From Candidatus Latescibacterota bacterium (lineage in GTDB: Bacteria; Latescibacterota; UBA2968; UBA8231), in the NCBI GenBank assembly GCA_022819745.1, contig JAJEGS010000032.1:1-53594 (forward strand): a DNA stretch of 53,594 bases, given 5' to 3'. A program made the translations under genes and the position numbers. Shown here in pieces: positions 36,790 to 48,113 of this stretch; the first letter of the stretch is position 1, and every line of letters starts with the position of its first letter. The notes under the pieces are model-generated. The model did no database searches. It saw only the letters and a program-made list of their open reading frames with translations, and was not told where the DNA came from.

Positions 36790-38927
36790 TTGTCGCCGTC
36801 CCCAATAATCTCCACCAACAACCCCTCGGTCTCCCGCTCCACCGCCAAAATATCCGCCCGAATCTCTTCCAGCGTCCGCATCGGCTGCGGCTTGTAAAAA
36901 TAGCGCGTGAAGCTGATTTCATAGCCAATCTTGACGCTCGCCGGATCGTACCAAGCATCGGGCGCGTACGGCAGCACCTCGCGGCGCAGGAAGCCCTCAA
37001 TGCCGCCCTCGTCGAGCAGCGGCACCTGCTCGGTGTCGCGCAACTCGCTGTCTGGCTCGTATTCGACGACGCGACACCGATCATCCACAGCAGTTTCGAC
37101 TAGCCCGCGAATCGGGTCCTCCACCGTGCCCAGCTTGTGGAGCTTCTTGATGACGGGCGCGGCAGCCTCGTCGCGGAACGCCAGCGCCGTTCGCAACAGG
37201 TTCTTCCGCTTAGCCGTCAGCCTGACGCCCCGCTCAGAGACGTCCGCATCAACAGCTTCCATGAAGCGGTTAAAGTCGCGGTGAGGCCCGGCACCTAATA
37301 CAGTTGCCACCCGGTCGATGACGTTAGCAAGCGGCTCTTCGTCTGCATCTTGGCAGACAGCGCGGAAACGCTGGCATTGGTCCGACGATAAATCGACAGT
37401 GAGCCGCAGCGGTCGCTCGACAATGACCTTCCAGTACCCAAATGCCTCGTTGGGGAAAATCTTCGACTGTTCGGTCTCCTCAAAGGCCAAGAAGGCGTCG
37501 CAAATGCGCTGGATGTCGTCCTCCGACAGCTCGCAGTTCTTCTTGCCCAAGTTCTTGCGCAGCGGCTTGAACCACTCGCTGGCGTCAATGAGCTGCACCT
37601 TGCCGCGCCGATGCTCGGGCTTGCGATTGCTGAGCACCCAGATGTAGGTGGCAATGCCCGTGTTGTAAAACATATTGAGCGGCAGCGCGACAATGGCCTC
37701 CAGATAGTCGTTCTCAATGATCCAGCGGCGGATATTGCTCTCGCCTTGGCCGGCATCGCCAGTGAACAGGGAGCTGCCGTTGTGGACCTCGGCGATGCGG
37801 CTGCCGAGCGGCGTGTGCTGCTTCATCTTGCTCAGCATGTTGGCGAGGAACAACATCTGGCCGTCGCTAGAGCGGGTGATTAGCGAGTATTCGGGGTCGC
37901 CCCCATGCTCAATGAGAAAGCGCGGATCGCGCAGGTCGCTCTTGCCACCCAAGCGGTCGAGGTCGCTCTTCCAGCTCTTGCCGTACGGAGGATTGGAAAG
38001 CATAAAGTCAAACTCGTGGGACGGAAAAGCGTCGCTGGACAGCGTCGAGTGGGCCGGGCCGCCGACAATGTTATCAGCCGCGTCGCCTTCGCCCTTGAGC
38101 AATAGGTCGGCCTTGCAAATGGCGTAGGTCTCGGCGTTGATCTCCTGTCCGTAGAGATGCGTCGCCACCTGCTTGCCGCGCTCGCGGGCGATCTCTTGCA
38201 GCGTCTCTTCGGCGACCGTCAACATACCGCCGGTGCCGCACGCACCGTCGTAGAGCAGGTACGTGCTGGACTCAATCTGGTCGGCGAGCGGCAGAAAAAT
38301 GAGCTTGGCCATCAGCTTGACAGCATCGCGCGGCGTCCAGTGCTCGCCCGCCGCCTCGTTGTTCTCCTCGTTGAAGCGCCTCACCAGTTCCTCAAAGACC
38401 GTGCCCATGCCGTGGTTATCGAGGCCGGGCAGCTTCACCGAGCCATCGACATTTTTGACCGGGTGCGGGCTTAGGTTGATGTCGGGCGACGTCAGCTTCT
38501 CGATCAGCGTGCCGAGCGCATCAGCGCTAGAGAGACGCGGGATCTGGTTGCGAAACTCAAAGCAGTCGAGGATGTCCTGCACGTTGGACGAGAACCCGTC
38601 GAGATACGCCTCAAAATCGGCGCGGAGCTGTTGCTGGTTGGCGCGGGCTCTCAGATCCCGCAGGGTGAACGGGGAAGTATTGTAGAAGGCTTGCCCGGCC
38701 GCATCGCGCAACGGCCCCTCCTGCTCCACCACGCCCGCTTTGTCGAGCAGGTCCCGCCGCTCCAGAACGTCTGCCTTACTATCTTCGAGCACTGCATCCA
38801 AGCGGCGCAGCACGGTCATCGGCAGAATCACGTCGCGGTACTTGCCGCGTACGTATAGGTCGCGTAGCACGTCGTCGGCAATGCCCCAGATGTAGTTGGC
38901 GATCCAATTGAGTTCGCCATGCTGCAT
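36786..38927 (-). CDS. hsdM: Type I restriction-modification DNA methyltransferase subunit
   Basis: 713 aa, longer than the about 500-aa EcoKI type because of a C-terminal extension (about 520-713). N-terminal HsdM domain (about 8-150), SAM-binding motif YDGACGTGGML (226-236) and catalytic NPPYGK (312-317) for N6-adenine methylation. AGGAGG upstream of the ATG and a good promoter make it the head gene of the island. It should methylate DNA with HsdS even though hsdR is destroyed. Confidence 0.96.
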   Translation of the reverse strand: MQHGELNWIANYIWGIADDVLRDLYVRGKYRDVILPMTVLRRLDAVLEDSKADVLERRDLLDKAGVVEQEGPLRDAAGQAFYNTSPFTLRDLRARANQQQLRADFEAYLDGFSSNVQDILDCFEFRNQIPRLSSADALGTLIEKLTSPDINLSPHPVKNVDGSVKLPGLDNHGMGTVFEELVRRFNEENNEAAGEHWTPRDAVKLMAKLIFLPLADQIESSTYLLYDGACGTGGMLTVAEETLQEIARERGKQVATHLYGQEINAETYAICKADLLLKGEGDAADNIVGGPAHSTLSSDAFPSHEFDFMLSNPPYGKSWKSDLDRLGGKSDLRDPRFLIEHGGDPEYSLITRSSDGQMLFLANMLSKMKQHTPLGSRIAEVHNGSSLFTGDAGQGESNIRRWIIENDYLEAIVALPLNMFYNTGIATYIWVLSNRKPEHRRGKVQLIDASEWFKPLRKNLGKKNCELSEDDIQRICDAFLAFEETEQSKIFPNEAFGYWKVIVERPLRLTVDLSSDQCQRFRAVCQDADEEPLANVIDRVATVLGAGPHRDFNRFMEAVDADVSERGVRLTAKRKNLLRTALAFRDEAAAPVIKKLHKLGTVEDPIRGLVETAVDDRCRVVEYEPDSELRDTEQVPLLDEGGIEGFLRREVLPYAPDAWYDPASVKIGYEISFTRYFYKPQPMRTLEEIRADILAVERETEGLLVEIIGDGDK

Positions 38928-38954
38928 GGTCTTCCTCCTCGTTTTCGCTGCGTA

Positions 38955-38983
38955 ATTCTAACAGACCTCTTGCACCTCGACAA
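38955..38983 (-). promoter_or_regulatory. Sigma-70-type promoter of the defence island
   Basis: Minus strand TTGTCG (38983-38978), 17 bp, TAGAAT (38960-38955); the -10 box matches five of six consensus bases. The start point would lie about 20 nt before the hsdM ATG, leaving room for little more than the AGGAGG site. Confidence 0.6.
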
Positions 38984-39033
38984 GCAAGCCGCCGCGCCTT
39001 GCCCTCTCTACCGCGCCCCGTATTTTACCCTAC

Positions 39034-39858
39034 ATGATCCGCAAGATACAGTCCACAGCCATCGTCTTGCTCTTGGCGACCCAGGCCAGTTGTCAGGCCC
39101 CGTCTGACGACGCTGTCCTCCAAGCACAAAAGCCCGCTGAAATCCCCACGTATTCCTACCGAGTAGTATGCGCCTTCCCGCACGACCCCACAGCCTTCAC
39201 CCAAGGGCTGCTCTACGACAACGGCTTTCTCTACGAAAGCACCGGCCAGTACGGCCAGTCGTCCCTGCGCAAGGTCGAGCTCGAAACAGGAACCGTCGTG
39301 CAGCTTCATCAGCTAGACGACCGCTTCTTCGCCGAGGGACTCGCCCTCTTTGGCAATCGCCTCCTCCAGCTAACCTGGCGATCCAACAAGGGCTTTGCCT
39401 ATCGCCTCGATTCGTTTGAGCAACTAACGGAGTTCACCTATCCCACCGAGGGCTGGGGGCTGACGTACGACGGCGAACTACTCGTTATGAGCGATGGCAG
39501 CGCTACTCTGTACTTTCGCGATCCGTTCACCTTTGCCGAGGTGAGCCGAATCACCGTCGTGGCCCACGACAGACCCATATCCCAGCTCAACGAACTCGAA
39601 TGGGTCGCCGGCGAGGTCTTTGCCAATATCTGGCAGACCGACACCATTGCCCGCATCGACCCGGAGACCGGCCAAGTCTCAGGCTGGATCGACCTAACCG
39701 GGCTGCTGAGTGACGCAGACCGCCGTGGCTCTAACGCCGAGGTGCTCAATGGCATCGCCTACGACCCCGAGGGCGAGCGGCTTTTCGTCACCGGCAAGTG
39801 GTGGCCCAAGCTCTACCAAATCGAACTCATACCCCCTTCACCGAAAGGTACACCATGA
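39034..39858 (+). CDS. Glutaminyl-peptide cyclotransferase (bacterial beta-propeller type)
   Basis: 274 aa. Signal peptide with a probable lipobox (LLLATQASC, Cys at residue 20), so likely a lipoprotein. The five-bladed propeller family is recognised by FPHDPTAFTQGLLYDNGFLY, ESTGQYGQSSLRKVEL, EGWGLTYDGELLVMSDGS, LNELEWVAGEVFANIW and LNGIAYDPE. It makes N-terminal pyroglutamate on exported peptides or proteins. No clear Shine-Dalgarno. The stop overlaps the moaB start (ATGA). Confidence 0.92.
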   Translation: MIRKIQSTAIVLLLATQASCQAPSDDAVLQAQKPAEIPTYSYRVVCAFPHDPTAFTQGLLYDNGFLYESTGQYGQSSLRKVELETGTVVQLHQLDDRFFAEGLALFGNRLLQLTWRSNKGFAYRLDSFEQLTEFTYPTEGWGLTYDGELLVMSDGSATLYFRDPFTFAEVSRITVVAHDRPISQLNELEWVAGEVFANIWQTDTIARIDPETGQVSGWIDLTGLLSDADRRGSNAEVLNGIAYDPEGERLFVTGKWWPKLYQIELIPPSPKGTP

Positions 39859-40370
39859 CCCAAAATCGCGTCCCCGTGTGCATCGCCGTGCTCACGGTCT
39901 CCGACACCCGCGACGAAGCAACCGACAAGTCCGGCAAGCTGCTAGTCGAACGCCTCGAAGCGGCTGGCCACATCCTGCACGAAAAGCAAATCCTGCCCGA
40001 CGACATCTATCAGCTCCGCGCCCAAGTCTCGCAGTGGATCGCCGAGCCCCGCGTCCAAGCCATCGTCACCACCGGCGGCACCGGCCTCACGGGCCGCGAC
40101 GGCACGCCCGAGGCCGTCAGCGTGCTCTTCGACAAGGAAATAGAGGGCTTTGGCGAGGTCTTTCGCGTGCTCTCCTACGAGGAAATCGGCACCGCGACCT
40201 TGCAATCGCGCTGCGTGGCCGGCGTCGCCAACAGCACCTACATCTTCTGTCTGCCTGGCTCCTCGGGGGCTTGCGCCACTGGCTGGGACAAGCTCATCGG
40301 GCCGCAGCTAGATTCCACCAACCAGCCCTGCAACCTCGTCGATCTGATGCCGAGATTGTCCGAAATTTAG
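39855..40370 (+). CDS. moaB: Molybdenum cofactor biosynthesis protein MoaB/MogA
   Basis: 171 aa from ATG 39855 (AAAGG upstream; overlaps the previous stop). Motifs IAVLTVSDTRD, DKSGKLLVERLEAAGH, AIVTTGGTGLTGRDGTPEAV and FCLPGSSGACATGWDKLI are those of the MogA/MoaB molybdopterin-adenylylation fold. It acts on molybdopterin in the cytoplasm. No other moa/moe gene is nearby, and no molybdoenzyme is in the window. Confidence 0.93.
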   Translation: MTQNRVPVCIAVLTVSDTRDEATDKSGKLLVERLEAAGHILHEKQILPDDIYQLRAQVSQWIAEPRVQAIVTTGGTGLTGRDGTPEAVSVLFDKEIEGFGEVFRVLSYEEIGTATLQSRCVAGVANSTYIFCLPGSSGACATGWDKLIGPQLDSTNQPCNLVDLMPRLSEI

Positions 40371-40385
40371 AGGCCCTAACCGCGG

Positions 40386-40449
40386 CCCCCTTCGACAGGC
40401 TCAGGGGGCGTGCTTTCGCCGAGCCGGCCCCTGAGCTTGTCGAAGGGGC
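40386..40449. repeat. REP-like inverted repeat
   Basis: The left arm (40386-40409) contains CCCTTCGACAGGCTCAGGG and the right arm (40427-40449) its near-exact reverse complement, with one mismatch in about 21 bp and an 18-bp spacer. This core is a widespread intergenic palindrome in environmental bacteria. It sits between the convergent ends of moaB and uvrA and may end or protect both transcripts; there is no T-run. No RAYT transposase is visible. Confidence 0.8.
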
Positions 40450-40493
40450 ATGACAGGTTAGATATCTTAGACGAGAGGAACTGTGCGCCCAGC

Positions 40494-43367
<2,874 letters not shown>

Positions 43368-43385
43368 AGTATATGTCCTCTTGCG

Positions 43386-44324
43386 TTAGTGCAGGCCCCA
43401 ATCGGACCCGTCGTCGTCGTAGTAATAGGCCGCTTCCTGCATCTCTACGCGGCTCTTTTCGGTGAGGCGTAGCGGTGCCGACATCTTTTGCAGCAAGCCC
43501 TTTTCAACCAGCCACTCACAGGCGAAGTCCGCGCCTTCCATCTTAAAATGCTCCTCTATTTCCGACACCGTGCGCATGGACTCAGCCTCCTCCAAATAGT
43601 CGAGCAGGGGGCGGAACAGGTCCCAGAGGTGGTCGTCGAGGTAGGTCTCTACGCGCTGGAGGGCCGCCTCAAGGGTGCGGGCGTTTTTGGGCGCGGCGAT
43701 CAGATCCGTGTAGATCGCGTTGAAGAACTCGGGATTAAAGGCGAGGGCTTGGTGAATGACCTCGCGGCCCGGGGCTTGGCCGTTGAGGATGCACTCGACA
43801 CTGGCGAGTTGGTCGGCCACGTTGAGCAGCCACAGGAAGCTGTAGTTGTAGTCCTTCTTCACCTGGTACCACTTCTGGGCTTTGGCCAAGGTGGCCAGCA
43901 GCGGCAGGGCGCGCCGCAGCAACTGGTAGTCGCGGTCGCGCGCGCCAATGCGCTCGGCGTCTTTGTACCACGCGGCAATGGACTCGTCCTTGGAGAACAG
44001 GAGGGTGCTGTGGGCGAAGGTGAAGTCGAGCCAACCGCCCTGACGCGAGCCTTCGATGTTCAACTGGAAACGCTTGCGCGGGATGAGATTGGCGTGGATG
44101 ATGACGCCTTCTTCAGTGAGGCAGTGGTCCTCGTAGCGCCGCACCTTGGGATCGTCGGCCATGACGATCCACAAGTCGATGTCCGACTTCTCCCAAACTT
44201 GATCGTACGAGTATGAACCATAGACGATGGCGGCCAAAACCGTGCGGTCTTGCTGGAGCTTTTGGGTCAAGGCATCGAGCGCCCGGCGATAGCGCTCTTG
44301 GACGGCCTGTTGCGACCGAGACAT
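43386..44324 (-). CDS. Nucleotidyltransferase-domain protein
   Basis: 312 aa, AGGA before ATG. N-terminal DNA polymerase-beta-type nucleotidyltransferase with the GS and DxD motifs ([20 protein letters not shown], residues about 34-53). The middle is helical ([21 protein letters not shown]), resembling substrate-binding domains of aminoglycoside-type or HEPN-partner proteins, and the end is a small winged-helix-like region ([20 protein letters not shown]). The substrate is unknown. It precedes uvrA in an apparent operon; a role in DNA repair is not implied by its sequence. Confidence 0.75.
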   Translation of the reverse strand: MSRSQQAVQERYRRALDALTQKLQQDRTVLAAIVYGSYSYDQVWEKSDIDLWIVMADDPKVRRYEDHCLTEEGVIIHANLIPRKRFQLNIEGSRQGGWLDFTFAHSTLLFSKDESIAAWYKDAERIGARDRDYQLLRRALPLLATLAKAQKWYQVKKDYNYSFLWLLNVADQLASVECILNGQAPGREVIHQALAFNPEFFNAIYTDLIAAPKNARTLEAALQRVETYLDDHLWDLFRPLLDYLEEAESMRTVSEIEEHFKMEGADFACEWLVEKGLLQKMSAPLRLTEKSRVEMQEAAYYYDDDGSDWGLH

Positions 44325-44350
44325 GGCAGTTCCTGACGAGGAGATCTAAC

Positions 44351-44839
44351 GTGCGAACGGCACAAAATATACTGAACATACGTATAGTTGTCAAGCTGCC
44401 GTACAGCCTAACTGTGGGGTGTCTTCTGGGGGCGTCTGTGAGCCGCTATATGTTGCCATATATTTACTGGCCGATCAAAGATCGGTATCTCTTGGGCGGC
44501 GTGATCAACGGCTTTAATGACCGTCTCGAAGTAGATTCAGAAGGGCTTAATATAATCGGCGTAACATATGGATTAAGCCTTCAATACTTTCCACAACGAC
44601 ATATCGGACAAGGCTTTTTTATTCGTTCCGACGTTGGACCTGCTTTTATGGCTGTCACTTCAGATGATGATACCGTTGACGAGACAAGCGATTTGGGATT
44701 GGGAGGGTTAGTGGGTGCAGGTTGGTCTCAGCCAATTACCAGCGGTACCCGCTTGACCTTCCAAGTCAACGGCAGCTTGCGGCAAGTAGAAGGCGATTCT
44801 TGGAGAGCCCTTAGCTTCACTTTGGGAGGATTGTTTTAG
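44351..44839 (+). CDS. Small beta-barrel-like protein, lower GC than neighbours
   Basis: 162 aa from GTG 44351, which has AGGAG about 8 nt upstream. The frame is open further upstream but there overlaps the nucleotidyltransferase gene on the other strand. Residues 12-32 could be a signal or membrane segment (VVKLPYSLTVGCLLGASVS). The rest alternates Gly, Tyr and Phe (GVTYGLSLQYFPQRHIGQGF) and ends SFTLGGLF with a terminal Phe, like the last strands of an outer-membrane barrel. No family recognised. A+T content is much higher than nearby, suggesting transfer or a fragment of a larger barrel. A terminator follows at 44957. Confidence 0.5.
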   Translation: MRTAQNILNIRIVVKLPYSLTVGCLLGASVSRYMLPYIYWPIKDRYLLGGVINGFNDRLEVDSEGLNIIGVTYGLSLQYFPQRHIGQGFFIRSDVGPAFMAVTSDDDTVDETSDLGLGGLVGAGWSQPITSGTRLTFQVNGSLRQVEGDSWRALSFTLGGLF

Positions 44840-44876
44840 GGCCGTGAGATCAACAACGCAAGGAATCCTTAGAATC

Positions 44877-45023
44877 ATGTCCAGTACACCTGCCATCCCC
44901 ACGTACAGGCACCAAGCGACGGACCAAGTCAATACGGCGGCGTATGAGGGGGATCGGCCCTTGCGCGAGGGCTTTTTTCCGCGTATGAATAAGCATGATA
45001 CAGTGCCTAGGTGCAGGGTTTAG
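44877..45023 (+). other. Short open frame (48 codons) sharing its first 22 bases with the gene at 47033
   Basis: The frame opens ATGTCCAGTACACCTGCCAT and encodes MSSTPAI followed by unrelated residues. The gene at 47033 begins with the same seven residues and differs at two synonymous positions over 22 bases. Beyond that the two diverge. It contains a terminator hairpin, so it is more likely a duplicated gene-start remnant than a gene. The remainder of the 44840-45091 gap shows nothing else I can support. Confidence 0.3.
44957..44978 (+). terminator. Rho-independent terminator
   Basis: GCCCT (44957-44961) pairs with AGGGC (44968-44972) around a 6-nt loop and is followed by six T. It would end the transcript of the beta-barrel-like gene at 44351-44839. 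Confidence 0.6.
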
Positions 45024-45091
45024 TTGCAAGCTGCACCATAGTCGTGTAGAGGTATTTTCCTTTAAGAAGTCGTGCTTAGGAGCCTAATAAC

Positions 45092-45346
45092 ATGTCTTCT
45101 ACCGTGCCTATAGAAATACCGCGTGAAATACTCAATATAACCCATATGACCCCAGCGGAATTGAAGCGGGAGCTAGCAGTCTATCTGTTCCAGCAAGGCA
45201 AGTTGTCTTTCGGCAAAGCGCGAGAAATGGCCGACATGAGCGCGTGGGATTTCCAGTTCGTGCTAGGGAGCAGAAATATCCCTGTCCACTATGACTTAGA
45301 GGATTACGAGGAAGATCGGGCGACCTTGAAAGAGAGTGTGGAGTAA
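45092..45346 (+). CDS. UPF0175-family small protein (antitoxin-like)
   Basis: 84 aa, AGGAG 10 nt upstream. UPF0175 features: MTPAELKRELAVYLFQQGKL, SFGKAREMADMSAWDFQFVL and IPVHYDLEDYEED, a ribbon/helix-turn-helix-type DNA-binding protein. Known members are usually antitoxins paired with a DUF3368/PIN nuclease. Here the partner position, 4 bp downstream, holds an AAA/PD-(D/E)XK protein instead. It may regulate or neutralise that protein; inference. Confidence 0.85.
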   Translation: MSSTVPIEIPREILNITHMTPAELKRELAVYLFQQGKLSFGKAREMADMSAWDFQFVLGSRNIPVHYDLEDYEEDRATLKESVE

Positions 45347-45350
45347 GCCC

Positions 45351-46928
45351 ATGCTAAAGAAGGACCCCCAAGCGGGACAGACGGCCAAGCGTAAACTGCC
45401 CATCGGCATTCAGACCTTTCTCCAGATTCGCGAAGAATCCTACTACTACGTCGATAAGACCGCCTACATAAGGCGGCTGGTCGCCGAGGGCAAACACTAC
45501 TTTCTGTCGCGCCCGCGCCGGTTTGGCAAGAGCCTGTTTCTCGATACGCTCAAGGAACTATTCGAGGGCAACGAGCCGATTTTTAAGGGGCTGGCCATTC
45601 ACGACCAGTGGGATTGGTCGGTGCGCCATCCCGTGCTGCGGCTGAGCTTTGGCAGCGGCAATTTAAAAGAGCCAGGCTTCCTGCACGAGAACTTGATGGA
45701 TCAGCTAACCGCCATCGAACGCCGGGCAGGAGTAGTTGCCGAGTCCGCCACGGCACCGGGGCGGTTCGCCCGCTTGTTGGAGGCACTGCACGACGAGGTC
45801 GGCCAGCCGGTGGCTGTGCTGGTTGACGAGTACGACAAGCCCATTCTCGACGCACTGGAGGAACCAGAGATCGCCCGAGCCAACCGCGATTACTTGCGCG
45901 GCTTGTACGCAACGATCAAAGATAGCGACGCGCATATCGCGTTTACTTTTCTCACCGGGGTGAGCAAGTTCTCCAAGGTCAGCTTGTTCTCCGGCCTCAA
46001 CAATCTCATCGACATCACCTTGGACCCGCACTACTCGGCCATTTGCGGCTATACCGAGGCGGATCTGGACGCGGTGTTCGCGCCGGAACTGTCCGGCTTG
46101 GACCGCGACGCCATCCGCGCTTGGTACAACGGCTACAACTGGCTGGGCGACGAACAGGTGTACAACCCGTTTGATGTCCTGCTGCTGTTTCGTCGCCGCG
46201 CCTTTGCCGCCTACTGGTTTGAGACGGGTACGCCGACATTCCTGCTCGATACGTTGTTGGCGCGTGGGATCAGTGCCGTCGCCTTGGACGACATGCCCAG
46301 CAGCGACGAATTGCTATCGACGTTTGACGTAGATCACATTGCGACCGAGGCCCTGCTGTTCCAGACCGGCTACCTGACCATTCGCCGCACCGAGTCGCGC
46401 GGCGGGGAGCTGTACTACCGGCTGGGCTACCCCAACCGGGAGGTACAGCAGAGCCTGAACAAGAGCCTGCTGAATCACCTGACGGGCAACCCCGCACGCC
46501 AAGTCGAGCACAACGCCCGGCTGTACGACCTGCTGCTGATCAACGACTTCGACGGCTTGGAAACGCTGTTCAAGGCGTTCTTTGCCAGCATTCCCTACCA
46601 GTGGCATACGAATAATGAGATTGCCAGCTACGAAGGATACTACGCCAGCGTGTTCTACTCGTACTTCGCGTCGTTGGGGCTGGATATTACGGTGGAGGAC
46701 AGTAGTAGTAAAGGGCGTCTCGACATGGCGGTGGAGTTCAATGGGAACGTGTACCTGTTCGAGTTCAAGGTAGTGGAACAGGCGTCGGAGGGAGCGGCAC
46801 TGCGGCAGTTGCAGGCGCGGGACTACTCGGCCAAGTATCTCGGTCGCGGCGAGACGATTTACCTAATTGGGGTAGAGTTCAGTCGGGAGACTCGCACCTT
46901 GGCGGCTTTCGAGATCGAGCGTATGTGA
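45351..46928 (+). CDS. AAA-ATPase-like protein with C-terminal PD-(D/E)XK nuclease domain (DUF1703)
   Basis: 525 aa from ATG 45351 (GGAG 7 nt upstream). N-terminal AAA-ATPase_like domain: LPIGIQTFLQIREESYYYVD, DKTAYIRRL, P-loop variant SRPRRFGKS (53-61), Walker B AVLVDEYDKPIL and TFLTGVSKFSKVSLFSGLNN. C-terminal PDDEXK_9 domain: SKGRLDMAVEF, then YLFEFKVVEQ, with D and ExK of the nuclease site, and QLQARDYSAKYLGRGETIY. The family is frequent in FCB bacteria and archaea, often in many copies; its function is not established, with a mobile-element or toxin role suspected. Both the ATPase and nuclease residues are intact here. Confidence 0.88.
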   Translation: MLKKDPQAGQTAKRKLPIGIQTFLQIREESYYYVDKTAYIRRLVAEGKHYFLSRPRRFGKSLFLDTLKELFEGNEPIFKGLAIHDQWDWSVRHPVLRLSFGSGNLKEPGFLHENLMDQLTAIERRAGVVAESATAPGRFARLLEALHDEVGQPVAVLVDEYDKPILDALEEPEIARANRDYLRGLYATIKDSDAHIAFTFLTGVSKFSKVSLFSGLNNLIDITLDPHYSAICGYTEADLDAVFAPELSGLDRDAIRAWYNGYNWLGDEQVYNPFDVLLLFRRRAFAAYWFETGTPTFLLDTLLARGISAVALDDMPSSDELLSTFDVDHIATEALLFQTGYLTIRRTESRGGELYYRLGYPNREVQQSLNKSLLNHLTGNPARQVEHNARLYDLLLINDFDGLETLFKAFFASIPYQWHTNNEIASYEGYYASVFYSYFASLGLDITVEDSSSKGRLDMAVEFNGNVYLFEFKVVEQASEGAALRQLQARDYSAKYLGRGETIYLIGVEFSRETRTLAAFEIERM

Positions 46929-46964
46929 ATATCGTTCGGATCGTCTTGTTCCCACTATTCTGGG

Positions 46965-46987
46965 TCCATCTGCGTCCATCTGCGGAT
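46965..46987 (+). repeat. 23-bp direct repeat, copy 1 (upstream of the MetE-core gene)
   Basis: Two tandem CATCTGCGT-type units followed by GCGGAT. It matches 48114-48136 at 21 of 23 positions. Similar CATCTGCGT strings are scattered in many environmental genomes (general knowledge). It lies in the 104-bp gap 46929-47032. Confidence 0.75.
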
Positions 46988-47032
46988 CGCACCCGTTGCG
47001 CTGCCACCGCTAAGCCCTTATCGTAGCCAACC

Positions 47033-48046
47033 ATGTCTAGCACACCTGCCATCCAAACCACGACCGTCGGCTCCTATCCTATCCCGGACTGGCTCCAAGC
47101 CCTACCCTCTGAGCAGAGCCTCGTCGATGCGACCCGCGTAGTGTTCGACACCCAGCGCCAAGCCGGCATCGACCTACCCACCGACGGCGAGCTGTACCGC
47201 TTCGACATCAACCACCCTGACACCAACGGCATGATCGAGTACTTCGTCCGGCCCATGGGCGGCACCCGCGCAGAATTTGGCCGCCGCGAAGCCGAGGAGT
47301 TCGCCGCCAAGCAAAGCATGGGCTTCCGGGCCAAGCCCGCAGCCGTAGTGGAAACCGAACTCGGCGCGGGCAGCCTCGACCTGCTCGCCGACTGCGCCCG
47401 CGCCGCCACCGTAGCCGGCGGCCCCTTCAAGTTCACCCTGACCAGCCCCTACATGCTGGCCCGCACCCTCCTCGATCACCACTACGGCGACTTTGCCGCG
47501 CTCTCGATGGCCGTTGCCCACGTCCTCGCCGACCAAGTCCGCGGCCTGCCCTGCGCCTGCGTCCAAATCGACGAGGCCAACATCCCCGGCAACCCAGCCG
47601 ACGGCCCCCTCGCAGCCCGCGCCATCAACGCCGTACTCGACAGCATCGACACAGGCACCCAAAAGGCCGTTCACTTCTGCTTTGGCAACTACGGCGGCCA
47701 GACCATCCAGCAGGGCGAGTGGCGCGCCCTGCTCGACTTTCTCAACGAACTGCGTGCAGATCACTTGGTGCTCGAACTCGCCCACCGCCCGGAGAGCGAC
47801 TTGGATGCCCTGCAACACATCGACCCGCGCATCGCCCTCGGCATCGGCGTGATCGACATCAAAGTCAACCACATCGAAACGGCCGAAGACATCGCCCGCC
47901 GCATAGAAGCTGCTGCTGCCGCCGCCGGACCCGACCGCATCCACTTCATCCACCCAGACTGCGGCTTTTGGATGCTCAAACGCTCCATCGCCGACCGCAA
48001 AATTGCGGCACTGGCCGAAGGACGGGATCTGTACTTGGGGATCTAG
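47033..48046 (+). CDS. Cobalamin-independent methionine synthase-like protein, core (C-terminal) domain only
   Basis: 337 aa, about half the size of classical MetE (about 750), so it corresponds to the catalytic C-terminal barrel, as in archaeal core-MetE. Motifs: TTVGSYPIPDWL, IDLPTDGELYRFD, CVQIDEANIPG, and the probable zinc ligands VHFCFGNYG (His-x-Cys), a Glu in LVLELAHRPESD and HPDCGFWML (Cys). It should transfer a methyl group to homocysteine or a related thiol; without the N-terminal domain the methyl donor may be a protein or corrinoid rather than polyglutamyl folate. No Shine-Dalgarno is seen. Flanked by direct repeats. Confidence 0.85.
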   Translation: MSSTPAIQTTTVGSYPIPDWLQALPSEQSLVDATRVVFDTQRQAGIDLPTDGELYRFDINHPDTNGMIEYFVRPMGGTRAEFGRREAEEFAAKQSMGFRAKPAAVVETELGAGSLDLLADCARAATVAGGPFKFTLTSPYMLARTLLDHHYGDFAALSMAVAHVLADQVRGLPCACVQIDEANIPGNPADGPLAARAINAVLDSIDTGTQKAVHFCFGNYGGQTIQQGEWRALLDFLNELRADHLVLELAHRPESDLDALQHIDPRIALGIGVIDIKVNHIETAEDIARRIEAAAAAAGPDRIHFIHPDCGFWMLKRSIADRKIAALAEGRDLYLGI

Positions 48047-48113
48047 TCAGACTGCCTTAGCAGCCGTCCCAAAATTCTAAGTCCGCTCCGCTCGACGTCA
48101 TTTCACATCCGCG

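Noticed and set aside
29162..38927. Fully functional type I restriction-modification system
   Set aside because: hsdR lacks the DEAH box and most helicase motifs and carries a frameshift, so only methylation can be expected.
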